The notes below the pieces were generated by a model, which saw only the letters and a program-made list of their open reading frames with translations, ran no database searches and was not told the DNA's origin. DNA of 64,000 bases from Portulaca oleracea (lineage: Eukaryota; Streptophyta; Magnoliopsida; Caryophyllales; Portulacaceae): the NCBI GenBank assembly GCA_029582165.1, contig CM055889.1, positions 28,326,927 to 28,390,926 of the forward strand, written 5' to 3'. Made by a program: the position numbers and the translations under genes. How positions within the stretch are numbered: position 1 is the first letter of the stretch; each line of letters opens with the position of its first letter. Shown piece by piece: positions 34,850 to 46,030 of this stretch.

Positions 34850-34864
34850 CCGACAACGGCGCCA
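34850..34864 (-). other. Primer-binding site of the Tat-type element
   Basis: On the minus strand TGGCGCCGTTGTCGG lies one base from the 5' LTR. TGGCGCCGTTGCCGG-type sites are characteristic of plant Tat and Athila lineages. One base (GTC for GCC) differs from the form I recall. Confidence 0.8.
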
Positions 34865-34865
34865 T

Positions 34866-36643
34866 TGTTCGGTTGCGTATTTTTGGGTTTTTATGAGTAA
34901 GGTTGTCGGTCCACAGGGATGGGTGTTAGCCTTGATGTGGGAAAATTGGTTTGTGTTGGGGTTTTTCAGATGCAGAAAGCAGTAAATATTTAAGAAAACA
35001 ATTAAAATAACCTAGACATGGATTCATAATAATCAAGAAAGCATAAAAGATAAATTAAACCTAATGTCAACTAAGAAAGCAATTAAGCGTAAGAAATAAA
35101 GAAGCAATAAAACTACAACTAATAATGAAATTGAGGACAATAAATTATACCTTCGATGAACTAATCTTCACTTGAATCCTTTACTCGAATTATCCCCTGA
35201 ACAAACAAGAAAATTGTTAATTGGATTACTAAGAATCCTCAAATCCTCACTTTGAAGTAGGATTTGTGACTCTTAATCCTCCTCCTCACTAAAAGTTGGA
35301 TTGACTTTTTGTGGCTAATCTAATAGAACTTTAGGGAAATTTCACTTACACAAAACCCTAATAAAACCTATTCTAGCCTTAATAAAACCCTAACACAAAT
35401 CAACAAACCTAACCCTAATAACCCTAATAATCCTAACTCAAATCTGACTTAAAATAAAATAAACCCTAACCCTAAACTACCCTACTGTCCATAACCGGAA
35501 ACAGGGGAAAGAAAAGGGAGAAACGGAGGGACCTAAATCCCTATTGTTACAAACCGAGATAGAGATAAAGAAAGAGATAAAACAGAGAAAGAGATTCAGA
35601 GGAAAAAGAGGCGGGAAACAAAGCATCAAAACCAAAAGAATCAATCACAGATTCATCCCAAAACAATCAAACAAAACCAAATCAAGATCCGAATACAATT
35701 CAAACCCAGAAAATTACTCTAATAATTCGAAATAAATCCAAGTTTCGATTAACAAGAAGAAAAACAGAGATTCAAAATAAAGCAAGAATTAAACCTGATC
35801 TAATTCTAACCCTAATTACGAACCCTAGATTATGCCGAAAAACTCTTCTTCCCCTTTTATACTCGAAATTGAGACTCCTCTTCATATCTTGGTCCTTGAT
35901 TCTTCTCAATCTCGAACGGTCCAGATGCATTTGGTGGTCTAGGATGAAGATGGTATGCGTTGATGATGGTGTGTGCATCTCTTCTGCTGCTCAACCGATT
36001 CTGCACAAACAATGGGAGAAATTGAGTGAGAGAGTGAGAATATCGTGATAATCTGATAACTAGAAAGATATGAGAAGAGAGAAGGAGATGCGAATAAGAG
36101 AGAAAGAGAAAATAAAAGAGAAGAAGAGAGAAGGAGATGAGAATGGTTATGGAGGAGTGTGGTTCGGTTGTGTTTGTCTGCCCAGCAAAGAGAACCAGAG
36201 AGAAAGTGAGAGGGATGAGAGACGGGGAAAGAGAAAGAAAGAAGAAAGGGGGAATTGAATGGGGGAATTAGGGAATTAGGGTTTGGGGAGTTCACTTTAT
36301 CGGCTGGGAAAATAAATGGGGGAAATGGGTCGGGTTGACGGGTGCTGAGGCGGTTAAATGGAGTTGGGCTGGGTTTTTAGTGGGCCGAAAAGTAGGGGAA
36401 AAATGGGAGGATTTAGGTTTTATAGTAAAACTTAGGAATATATATTAGTTTTTATTTTATTTTCAATTTTTGATCTTTTGATTTATATTTAGCAATAATA
36501 ATAATAAAAATAATAAAAAGACATAAAACCTAATAATATTGCAAAATGAGAAAAAACATAACTAAAGATCCTAAAATAATTATTAAAGACAAGCAAAACA
36601 CCTTATGAAATGATATAAATTCGGCTCGGAACGAGACCGAACA
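34866..36643 (-). repeat. 5' LTR of the Tat-type element
   Basis: 1778 bp, TGTTCGGT...ACCGAACA. On the plus strand it opens with GTTGCGTATTTTTGGGTTTT and a CCACAGGGATGGGTGTTAG phrase shared with the other LTR and with the solo LTR at 52599-53957. Confidence 0.9.
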
Positions 36644-36687
36644 TCCAGCTTGTTGTACTCTGATTAGTGAGCTGCACATACATCAGC

Positions 36688-37174
36688 CGAACATGGCTAG
36701 AGATGTCCATGATGTTGTTTCCCCATCTGTGGCTTGCTATCAAGCCAAGAATCAATTCTACCAGGGCGTATATACTCCACTTCCTATTCTTCATGCTCTA
36801 TGGAAAGATATGAGTATGTACTTCATTGTGGCTTTGCCTAGGACCGTGAGAGGCAAGATGTCATCTTAGAGGTGCTTGATCGATTTTCGAAGATGACTCA
36901 CTTTATTCTAGTACCAAGACTAATGATGATGATTCCATTGCCCATCTCTACTTCTGGGAAGTTATCCGACTTCATGGCATTCCCCGAAGTATTGTTCCTA
37001 ATCGTGACACGAAGTTCGTAGGGAATTTTCGGAGGATTCTTTGGAAGCTTATGGGTACCAAGTACCTTTTCAGTACATCCTACCATCCCTAGACCTATGG
37101 ATAGATAGTGGCGGTTAATATGATGTTGGGTACTTTGTTGAGGAGCATCATTAAGTCTAATGTTTGAGAGTTGG
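36688..37174 (+). pseudogene. Ty3/gypsy pol relic, part 2: integrase core
   Basis: Resumes the relic of 18706-19487. The reading gives VACYQAKNQFYQGVYTPLPI, then LPRTVRGK, and in shifted frames LHGIPRS, SDRDTKF-like and WKLMGTKY-like text, with stops. These surround the integrase DDE core. It ends abruptly at 37174, where another gypsy LTR begins. Confidence 0.75.
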
Positions 37175-38066
37175 TGATGTATGCTTACTCGGGGGTCTAT
37201 AGAGTGGATAAATCATGAAGGTTTCTTGTGCATCACATAAGCCAAAACTAAAAGAATGAATCAAGAGCTTCAATCAACACCAAAATAAGCTCCTAAATGT
37301 GATCCAATAATCAACAAACAACACCCAAATGATTATCTAATATCCAAGACTCACAAAAAAATATTAAACTACCCCATGTATAATCATTAAGGGTTCCAAA
37401 ACAACACTAATCAACAAATGTAAGAATTTTGTATTTATATAAGAAAAGAGAACAAGATATGATTACCTCTAAAGAAGCAACTCCACCAAGGTAAACTCAG
37501 GCCACTAAGGATGAACCCATAAAGAATGATCGTCAACACTCAAACAATAGTATAAAGGAGACCTCCAATTATTCTCTACAGGATGGAATCCAAAGCACCA
37601 CCATATATAGCACCATGGATAAAGCTTAGTAATTGAAAAGGGTTAATAAATACCTAGATTTCATATTCATCATTGATGAACAAATCATTAGTTACTTATT
37701 ACATAGAATGTCTAAGTATATATTGTATTTTAACCATTTATATGGTTAGGAAGAGACATATTGAATTCTTACTCAATATACATACTGAGATTTTTCTCTC
37801 AAACTCTCCATACTTCAAAGTCTTGTTTACTTTAGCCTCAATAAAATTGTGGTGGTGTTCAAGCCAAATCCTTTATAGAATTGTGGTGGTTGCAACCATT
37901 ATCAATTCTTGGTGGGCTTGATAGTTCTTAGGTGGTGAATATTCTTTATCCCAAGTCCATATCTAGTTTGGAAGATTCATTCCTAGGGTTTGGTTGCTAC
38001 ATTCATCACCATCATCATCAAGTTCATCAACTCAAGCATATAATCCCATCACGATACGTTCCATCA
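37175..38066 (+). repeat. LTR of a truncated gypsy element (relative of 20758-24475)
   Basis: Starts TGATGTATGC, ends CGTTCCATCA, followed directly by a primer site read AGTATCAGAGCTAAG. 892 bp. The leader that follows (CCCATCCCCTGTGCATCTGC) corresponds to that of the small gypsy element at 22056, so the two are one family or close relatives. No 3' LTR is found. Confidence 0.7.
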
Positions 38067-38440
38067 AGTATCAGAGCTAAGATTAGGTTTGCTTGAGTTT
38101 TCTTCTTCAATTCAAGTTATGGTTTCAATTTCTTTCATGATGTTGTAGTTAGAAAATGAGAACCCCCATCCCCTGTGCATCTGCAAGTGTATTGGAGTTA
38201 TTATTGTTGATATTGTGAACCTTTATTGTTGTGGAATTGTTGTTGGTATTCTTGGAGTGTTGCTTGCTCATTTATTGTTATTGGTATTGACGTTATTGTG
38301 ATTGTTGGATGTTGTTGTGGTTGTTGGTGTTAAATTAAACTCACAAATAACCTTAAGCCAAACACAAGCCAACTAAAAGAAAACCAAGCTCCTCAAATTA
38401 TTCCTTGAACACAATCCGCCCCACACCTTTCCTGTTCGAT

Positions 38441-38990
38441 ATGGAAGAAGAACGGAATACCAATCGGGAAGGAACAAGCCAACAAGGATTCCAACGGGGG
38501 TTTTCTTTTGAAAGGGCCAAGATTATAAGTTTGGAGAATCAATTCAACTCCATGCAACAAACTTTCGAATCCCTCACCGAACAAGTTTCCCAAGTCACCG
38601 CTCACCTCTAAGATCAATCTTGGTTAAGGAGAAGGGATAGTCCCCAAAGTCCATGTCATCCTCCTCCTTCCTCGAAGAAGGGGAGAGCGGCCTCCAGGGG
38701 ATGAGTTCCATGACATCAAAGTCGAACATCCCGAATTTCATGGTTCCCATGATTGATGACTATTTGGAGTGGACTCAAATGATGGAATGCATCTTTGAGG
38801 CTAAGGGATATAGTGACAAGAAGGCGTTCAAAGTGGCGAGCTTCAAACTCACCAAGGTGACATCCCTGTGGTTTGAGAGCGTGAAAGCGCAATGGGCTCG
38901 AGATGGGAAAGGCAAGATCACTTCATGGGTGAAGTTGAAAAAGATCATGAATCGTCTGCTCTTGCCTAGCACCTATAAGTAGCACATCTT
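38441..38990 (+). pseudogene. Gypsy gag relic of the truncated element
   Basis: The frame starts MEEERNTNREGTSQQGFQRG and has a coiled-coil-like part (ISLENQFNSMQQTFESLTEQ). A stop follows near 38610, then in another frame YLEWTQMMECIFEAKGYSDK, AFKVASFKLTKVTSLWFES and WVKLKKIMNRLLLPSTY, the Retrotrans_gag pattern. The element is cut off at about 38990. Dead. Confidence 0.75.
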
Positions 38991-39302
38991 GAGAAGACTC
39001 TTTGCCTGGAAATATGCGTCCTTCTATTCTCCTTCCCAGTAATTCCAACATAGAGGTTATTCATCTTCAGCCTAGAAAGATGCGTCCGTCGTCAACAACA
39101 CAAAGAACCAAAATTCGACCACCACAAAGTGTCATCCCCACCGTCGTTCAGTTGCAGCCGGCGTCGTTGATAAAGTTTGGTGTTGGTTGAGTTGGGTTTT
39201 AGCTGGGTTTGGTTCATTATAAGGTTTGTATATCATCCTTATGAAATAAATTTTGAATCTTTGTTGTTTTTTTTTTTTTTACTTGTTTAAGGTTTCGTGG
39301 AA

Positions 39303-40561
39303 ATGTTTTCTTACGGACAGAGAGGCACAATTGGATCTACAATGGAAACTAATGAGTGCAAATCAAGTGGCAGGTATGTTGTTTAGGGTTTGTGTAGTTT
39401 GAAATTTCATGTTGGAAGTTTTGGTTATGTTTGTGTATGGTGAGAGTCATTGTTTTGTCGGAAGGTTGGAGGGAGTGTTGTGTGTTAAAGCGGATTTTAA
39501 TATAGCAAGTGTGAACATCAAATGGTGCAAGAGTGGACATTAGCTTCCGTGGAAATGGACATCAGGACAATTGGTGGCAATTATTTCCTTGTAGCTAATG
39601 GGCACATTTGGGGTTTAATGTCATGTTTAATGTCCACATTCGTTCTATTTGATGTCTAATTTTTCAATATAAAGTTTGTGTATTGTCTAATATAAAGTTA
39701 TTGAGATGTCCACTGTTGAAAAGGTTGGTCACGTTATGTATTATCTAATACTGATAATGCTTAATGTCCTCTATAGTCATACTTAATGTCCATAATGATA
39801 ACGTTAGATATCCCATGCTGTTATACTTGATGTCCACAATTATAATGCTTGATGTTTGCTGATGTTATACTTGATGTCCACACTGATATTGTTTGATGTC
39901 CCCTGCTGTTATACTTAATGTCCACACTGATAATGCTTGATGCACTTTGTTGTTATACTTGATGTCCATAATGATAATGCATGATGTCACCTGCAGTTAT
40001 ACTTGATATCCATAATGATAATGTTTGGAGTCCCTACTATTATACTTGATGTCCACAATGATAATGATTTATGCCCCCTAGCTGTTACACTTGACGTCCA
40101 TGATGATAATGATTAATGTCCCCAGCTGTTATACTTGATGTCAATACTGATAATGCTTGATGTCTCCAACCGCTATACTTTATGTCCATACTGGTAATGT
40201 TTGATGTCCCCTACTACTATATTTGATGTCACTAGCTGTTATACTTCATGTATGATAATATACTTGGGTTGCTTTTAAGAGTGACATGATTTGACGTCAT
40301 TTTTCTGTGTTGAAAATTCATGCAATGATGCTCATCATCATTGTAATTGATGTCATGACATGTTTCCTTTGATGTTCATTTTTATTGTACTTGATGTCCT
40401 CATATGTTGCATTTGATGTCCATTTTACTATCTACGTTCTCACCTGTTGTGTTTGATGTAGGAGTGGAGTTCATGGTCTGGAAGCCAATAAGACTCCCCG
40501 AGTTGACACATTTGATGTTCTCACCGCAATCGTGAAGGAGATTTCAAACAGTGGGAATTAA
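39303..40561 (+). CDS. Tiny two-exon ORF candidate inside the GATGTCC-repeat element
   Basis: Exon 1 is 39303-39373 (MFSYGQRGTIGSTMETNECK...), followed by a GGCAG|GTATGT donor. Exon 2 is 40462-40561 after a TGATGTAG acceptor (SGVHGLEANKTPRVDTFDVL, then TAIVKEISNSGN and stop). The phases agree and would give 56 aa. The intron is made almost wholly of the GATGTCC repeat. I do not recognise the protein. It could be the start of a transposon-encoded or captured gene whose remainder is lost. Splicing is predicted by eye only. Confidence 0.3.
39700..40260 (+). repeat. GATGTCC tandem array, about 44-bp period (left half)
   Basis: The repeated unit reads roughly TGATAATGCTTGATGTCCCC, then TGCTGTTATACTTGATGTCC and ACAC. 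Each unit contains two GATGTCC words in the same direction. About ten diverged copies. Confidence 0.85.
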
Positions 40562-40921
40562 GGGCAAACTTTCTCATTGTCACACGTCTGCATCTGATGT
40601 TGTTGTTGGGCTGTGTCTTGCTGATTAGAATTCTAAGTCGTCTTTCTCATTGTCTCTAGTTAGATGCCATGTTGTAGGAATGGTGTTGTTTTGAACAAAT
40701 AACATACTATCTTGTAGTTTTTAGAACTTTTGATGCTCATTATCACATAACTTGATGTATTTTTGTTATCACATAACTTGATGTCCTACTTTTGTCCCAA
40801 ATTATAAGTGACAATACTCATCTTTCAGGTGATGTTCATCATCGTGTGTTTCGATGTCCTCATTTGTTGTTGATGTTCATTTTTTAATGTCTTATTGTCC
40901 TTTCGATGTTTTATATTTGTC

Positions 40922-41290
40922 ACAAGGCATACAAAAATGAGTTGCGACTATAACAAATGTGCATATCGATCAAAGGTTCAAAGCACGTGTTGATGAACAT
41001 CTCTTGAAATATAAGTAGCAAACCAATTACTACAAAACATAAAAAAGATATCAAGGTATACAAAAATGAGCATCTGCTATAACAAATGTGGACATCAAAG
41101 CATGTGATAATTAATATCTCTTGAAAAATGAGTAACCATTTGATTACTACGAAACATCAAAAGGACAACAAGGAATACAAAAATGAGCATCAGTTATTTT
41201 TAAATGAGTACATCAAAAAACGTGATAATGAACATCCCTTGGAAGATGAGTATCATCACTCATATTATAGAACTTTAAACACATTATATT
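40922..41290 (+). repeat. Three-unit repeat, about 117-129 bp period (centre)
   Basis: Units begin CAAGG(C/T/A)ATACAAAAATGAG at about 40922, 41051 and 41168. Each has a TATAACAAATGTG- or TTATTT-type middle and an ATCTCTTGAAA or ATCCCTTGGAA tail. The orientation of the GATGTCC core flips within this region. Confidence 0.7.
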
Positions 41291-41639
41291 ATAAATACAT
41301 ATATGTCCGATGTAATGTCAAGATCCTCAAAACCTATGACCTATTACATATTCAGGACTAGAACCTACTGCTAATCAACATCATCATATGCGGGGGAGTG
41401 GCTTTGTTCAATTCTAGTGAGCAACTTTGGAAAACACTTCGTCCTACAACTTGTCTTTCTCAATTGGCTCCTCATTAGGCTTGCTACAAATCGTATGGTC
41501 AGCCTTCTACCTTTTTGATGTGCATCTTGACTGGTCCACATGCTTGTTGTATAGTGTCTTCCACATTCGATTGGATTGGTCGGACCCAATACAATCTACA
41601 ACAAGATTATAAGGGAGACACCAAGTTACATACTAAGTA

Positions 41640-42300
41640 GACAAAAGTTAAACTATGATGAACATCATATGAATGACATCAACAACAACAAGATCATACA
41701 GGGACATCTATTCACAGACTCAATGGACATCAAGTTACATACTAAATGAACATCAAGTTATAATAAAATGAACAACAAGTATAATTACAAGCAAGCACAT
41801 TAAGTTAAACAAGGATGAATATCACATGAATGACATCAACAACAAGAAGATCATACAGGGGCATAAAGTTACAAACTCAGTGGACATCAAGTTACATACA
41901 AAGTGGACATCAAGTTATAATAAAATGAACAAGTATGACAAGCGAGGACATTAAGTTAAATAAGGATGAACGTCATATGAATGATGACAACGACAATAAG
42001 ATAGTACGGGGACATCAAGTTACAAACCAAATGGGCATCAAGTTCCATATCAAGTAGGCATCAAGTTCATCAAGGATGACCATCATATGAATGAATTCAA
42101 CAACAAAGAAGATCATAGGGAACATCAAGTTATATACCAAGTGGACATCAAGTTACATGCCAAGTGGACATCAAGTAATAATAAAATGAACGATAAGTAC
42201 AACAAGTGAGGACATTAAGTTGAACGAGTATGAACATCATATGAATGACATCAACCACAACAAGATCATATGGGGACATCATACTTACGTTGTATTTCCT
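41640..42300 (+). repeat. GGACATCAAG array, longer period (right half)
   Basis: Four to five diverged units, each with GGACATCAAGTTA, AATAAAATGAAC, GAGGACATTAAGTTAAA and GAACATCATATGAATGACAT phrases. Smaller units continue to 42720. The core is the reverse complement of the left-half core. Confidence 0.8.
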
Positions 42301-42720
42301 TGCTCCATTATTTTCAACAATTTATTTACATAAATACATAAAAAGACATCAAGTACAACGAAAATGAATATCAAATGAAATATGTGAGGACATCAATTAC
42401 AACGATGACAAACATCAATTGTATGAATTGCTCTATTATACCACTACGCAACATGTGAGGACATCAAGTACAACGAAAATGAACATTAAATGAAACAAGT
42501 CTGCACATCAAGTACAACGATGATGAACATCAATTGCATAAATTTTCAACCCAGAAAAATGATGGCATAAAGTAAAGTAACATGGGACATTAAGATTTAT
42601 CATTATGGACATTAACTATAGCAGGGGACATTAAGCATTATTAGCGTGGACATCAAGTATAATAGTTGGGAACATCAAGCATTATCATTGTGGACAACAA
42701 GTATAACAGCATGGGCAGTG

Positions 42721-43480
42721 GCGAATCCAGAAATGAAATCAAGCGGGTTCAAAGTCAGACATAAAAATTTAAAACAACAAATAAAAAATCTTATAATATT
42801 ATTTTCTTTTGGGTAGTTGTTCACGACGAGGCACAATGACTTGAAATTATTCTATGATGTCATCATTTGGTATTTTTTCAAAAATCTTATCCTCAAAGTA
42901 AGTAATAACAGTATTTTTCGAAAACTCGTCTAAGATTCTGTTTATTAAAAAAAGTGAAAATTCTACCATAGTTTTTTTTTCTTTTTTGAGCAAAACCATC
43001 AAAACCACTTTCATTGATCTGTAACTGTTCCCGCTTCAGAGGCTACCAACGAGGCAACCTCCGGCGGACAAAAATTCTCCCATAGTTGAAAAGGCTATGT
43101 GTGGACATTTTTCCTCGCTGTTCGGGCTTCCGAACGTCCACGTTAGGATTGGGGTGTGATTTATTGATTCGTGCTGGGGTTTAACCTTTGAAAACTCTTT
43201 AAGGAAATCAAACTTATATTTCGTGAATAATATTTTGTAAAATCACTTTCCCTTTACCTTATGCATTTTATGAGTCCTTGAATTAAATCTCTAAGAGTGA
43301 ACATCCACTTGTTCCAAACTCTTTTAAATCTAACCCAATTTGCTCATTTAAATGTTAGGCTCGGAAGAAGGCAATTTATGTAAACATTATTTAGAAATAT
43401 AAGAAAGAAGAAAACCCTAAAGTTGCATCGATACATTGTAAAATCGTGTTCAACCATAGTTTATGCAATCCTCGATGTGT
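42721..43480. other. Intergenic DNA, unassigned
   Basis: AT-rich without ORFs. At 42716 a phrase, GGCAGTGGCGAATCCAG, resembles the end of some plant transposons, but I found no partner end. Confidence 0.3.
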
Positions 43481-43984
43481 TTTAGTTCGAAATGGGAGTC
43501 GCCACCCGACTTTTTAAAGAGAAAAGCCAAGAAAAAACTAAAGAGAAAATAAAGAAAGTCTCCGCCTGCGAAACCCAAGAATGGATCGGGGGGTAAGGCT
43601 ACGAACTCGAAAAGTAAACTTTAAGAGTTCGCCTCTCACAAAAGGAAAGACTCTACTAAAAGTTTAAAATGTGCTTTTGATAAAGTTTGGAAGGGAATTG
43701 AAGGAATACTTTATAAATTTACTTCATTGAACATGCAGCAAGAATGTAATACAAGATAAAAGAGAGTACAAATATACACTTATTTACAAGGAAATATGAA
43801 CACTTAAGGGCTTACATTACTACTTTGTGGGAAAAGACCTTGCCTAGCCTTTGAATGCTTGATGAATCCTCCTTGAGGCCTTTAGAATCCTCTTCTCCAA
43901 GTGCCAAGATGATGATAGAAAAAGGTGATGAAAAGGTGATAAGAAAAGGGTGATAAGAGGGGAATAATAAGGCTCTTTTTGTGG
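43481..43984. other. Retroelement-like non-coding region
   Basis: Begins with GAAATGGGAGTCGCCACCCG. A GGGAGTCGCCACC phrase is common in the non-coding parts of Tat/Ogre-type gypsy elements (recalled, not searched). Coding motifs are absent. Confidence 0.4.
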
Positions 43985-44812
43985 TTTTAGGATGTGTTTA
44001 AGCTAGGTTTTTTGTGGAGTTTTGGATAAATGAAGTAGGATATGTGTTTAGGCTTTTTGTGATGAAAGAATGAGGATTATGATAGTAGGGAGTATGATAG
44101 AATAGGATGACAAGAATGTAGGGAAAGGATAATATAGAAGTATAAGAAGAAGTAGAGAGAGTTTAGAGAGAATTGAGTAGAGAGTGAATGAGATGAGATG
44201 AAGTGAGGATTGAGTGAATGAATGAATTGGTGAGTTTGGCTTTGAGGAGAGGAGGTATGTATAGTAGAATGGGAGAGTAGTAGGATACTTGCATGCAATC
44301 ACATACATCTCACCTCTCGTCCAAGGCAGTCAAGGCACAGATAGCTAGGCAGTAGGGGAGTGAACTTGGAGTGGACGACAGCACGTGGTCAATTGACTAC
44401 GTGTGGTTGACGTCGTGTAGGTCGGTCAGCCACTGCACCAGGGGGGAGGGATCCAGCTTCGTCCATGCATGCATGGACGGTGGAGTATGAAGCCATTCTG
44501 CCTAAGGAAGCTGACCTTCACACTGGACGGAGATACCTAATATTATTTGGTTTTTGAGAGTGTTTTTTGAGTGCTTTGGTGAGGATTTGATCCCGCGACC
44601 TCTAGCTCTTGTTTGTAGGGTTTGCATGGCTCCATTTTTATATAAGAAAATGTGCATGCTAGGATGGACTACATGTGATCATGCATGTAGCTTTAGGTGA
44701 ACAAAATACATGTAAAATGCATGTATTTATCGACTCTCTTTTATTTCTTTCGCTCTTCTTTTTATGTTATTTTATGCGTCAAAATCCCAGTGTCTAGAGG
44801 AGCCCCCACTTT
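43985..44812 (-). repeat. Dispersed LTR-like repeat, inverted copy of 7726-8445
   Basis: Read on the minus strand it gives the same series of landmarks as 7726-8445, from GACACTGGGATTTTGACGC through the CATGCATGCATG palindrome and the CAATTGAC/CACGTG region to the CT-rich leader. The two arms are about 36 kb apart. Confidence 0.65.
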
Positions 44813-44829
44813 GATTGAGTTCGAAGATA

Positions 44830-45530
44830 GGACGAGAATCAAAGTAGTCTTGATTTGATGGACACCGGTCGAGGATATGACTTTGGGATGCAAAGCCTGA
44901 GGGTATGACTTTGTCGAGTGCAAAGCCTGAAGTGATGCTTGGAAGCTGAGTCCAGCATCGCGGTTATGGCGGCGTGCGCCTCTTTGATGATCTCGAGCAA
45001 GAATGATGCTCTACTTGAAGTGATCTCGGAGTTTGATGACATCCTACTTGACATGATCTCGGGCGTTTGATGACATCCTACTTGAAGATGTGAGCTGACA
45101 CTTGGAAGCTAGGTCCTGTGTCGCGGTTGGCGAACTTGCACTGATAGGTGTTCTCAGGCGAGAATGACGCTTTACTTGTTGGGGAGACTTCATCAGACAT
45201 GATGTCGATGGCTCTTGGGGTTGATTTTCTGTCTTTCCCAGTGTCGGTTCCAGTCTTTCCCGGTGTCAATGTTGATGATTTTGTTGGCATGTTTGATGTC
45301 GAAGGACTTCATCGATCGCGATGTCGATGGCCTAGGGGTTGAGACTTCATCGAAACTCTGCCGATGGCCCTGGTTGTCGAGATTTCACCGAAACTCTGCC
45401 GGTGGCTCAAGATTGACGATGATGATGATTATGATGATGATGGCAACTCAATGCCGAGGGACTTCACTGATCGTGGCCCTTATTTTCCTGCAAAATGCAA
45501 AAATGGTTTTCGTCAGTTCTGATGGATTTT
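44830..45530 (+). repeat. Diverged repeats with a GACTTCATCGA/GATGTCGATGGC core
   Basis: Related phrases recur: GACTTCATCAGACATGATGT, GACTTCATCGATCGCGATGT, GACTTCATCGAAACTCTGCC, GATTTCACCGAAACTCTGCC. Another recurring set is TTTGATGACATCCTACTTG. The region ends before a leader-like segment of the PMD relic. It may be untranslated DNA of a Tat/Ogre-type element that carries the PMD gene; this is inference. Confidence 0.5.
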
Positions 45531-46030
45531 AAATTTTGGTCCGAGAAAATTACCTCGGGTTGCGGCTGATCAACCATTGGGACCTGCACCCTTTTGGGGA
45601 ATGGATGATTTTGACTTTGAAAAGAGCACCCTCTTCTTGTTGGGCACGCCTTGGCTCGTTCATGCATAGCTTTGGGAAGACGCATGTTGTTGAGAAGATG
45701 ACAAAGGAAGAAGAAGACAAAGGCTCCTTCTTACAAAGGCCGATCGGCCTATACACTTTAGGAGGGAATCTTTTGGCTCGTACGAAGCAGCTTTTGCAGG
45801 CCATGCAGGAGACCATTCAACGAAATAATTGTGGTTGGTCTTGTAGGTCGATCGACCTCTACTGGGAACCAGTGCTGAGCTGACACGTGGCAGTGAGAGC
45901 TCATTCATTTTGCCTATAAATGGGTTCAGGCTCAACATTCTTTCATCATTCATAGTTGATTTCCTTCTTCTTGGTTCTTATTCTCTCTCTAAAAATCTTT
46001 TTGGGTGTTTTTGAATTTCTTCACGAGAGT

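Larger units (their letters stand above)
20702..36643 (-). mobile_element. Non-autonomous Tat-type gypsy element, complete, with nested insertions
   Basis: Two LTRs of 1776 bp (net) and 1778 bp bound it, each starting TGTTCGGT and ending ACCGAACA. A perfect 5-bp target duplication TCCAG flanks it (20697-20701, 36644-36648). On the minus strand the primer-binding site TGGCGCCGTTGTCGG follows the 5' LTR by one base, and a purine-rich TGTGTGGGAGTGT precedes the 3' LTR, so transcription runs right to left. After subtracting nested elements, the net length is about 7-8 kb. It has only a gag-like acidic ORF: no protease, RT or integrase was found. It therefore depended on a relative for enzymes. 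Confidence 0.85.
19488..36682 (+). mobile_element. Copia-type solo LTR (about 1.25 kb net), split by a later insertion
   Basis: The host gypsy integrase reading ends at ...TCTATTGGC (19487) and resumes at CGAACATGG (36688). The material between starts with TG and ends with CA once the Tat element is removed, leaving 1214 + 34 bp. The 5-bp flank TTGGC (left) against TCAGC (36683-36687) fits a decayed target duplication. A related LTR starts near 51005 (shared TTCATCATGCCTTAGT and CACACTTGGGGATTCAAGG) and ends near 59270 (shared TTAGTGAGC followed by TACATCA). No internal coding region belongs to this copy, hence solo LTR. The copia assignment rests on LTR style and is tentative. Confidence 0.6.
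39300..42720. mobile_element. Element with opposed GATGTCC arrays, probably a non-autonomous DNA transposon
   Basis: The left half (39600-40920) carries at least 15 (A/T/C)TTGATGTCC-like words on the plus strand. The right half (41080-42700) carries at least ten GGACATCAAG words, the same core inverted. The orientation switches near 40920-41080. Arrays of a short word in opposite orientation at the two ends are typical of subterminal transposase-binding regions, for example in CACTA elements. Terminal inverted repeats, target duplication and transposase were not found, so the class is unproven and the ends are approximate. Confidence 0.45.
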
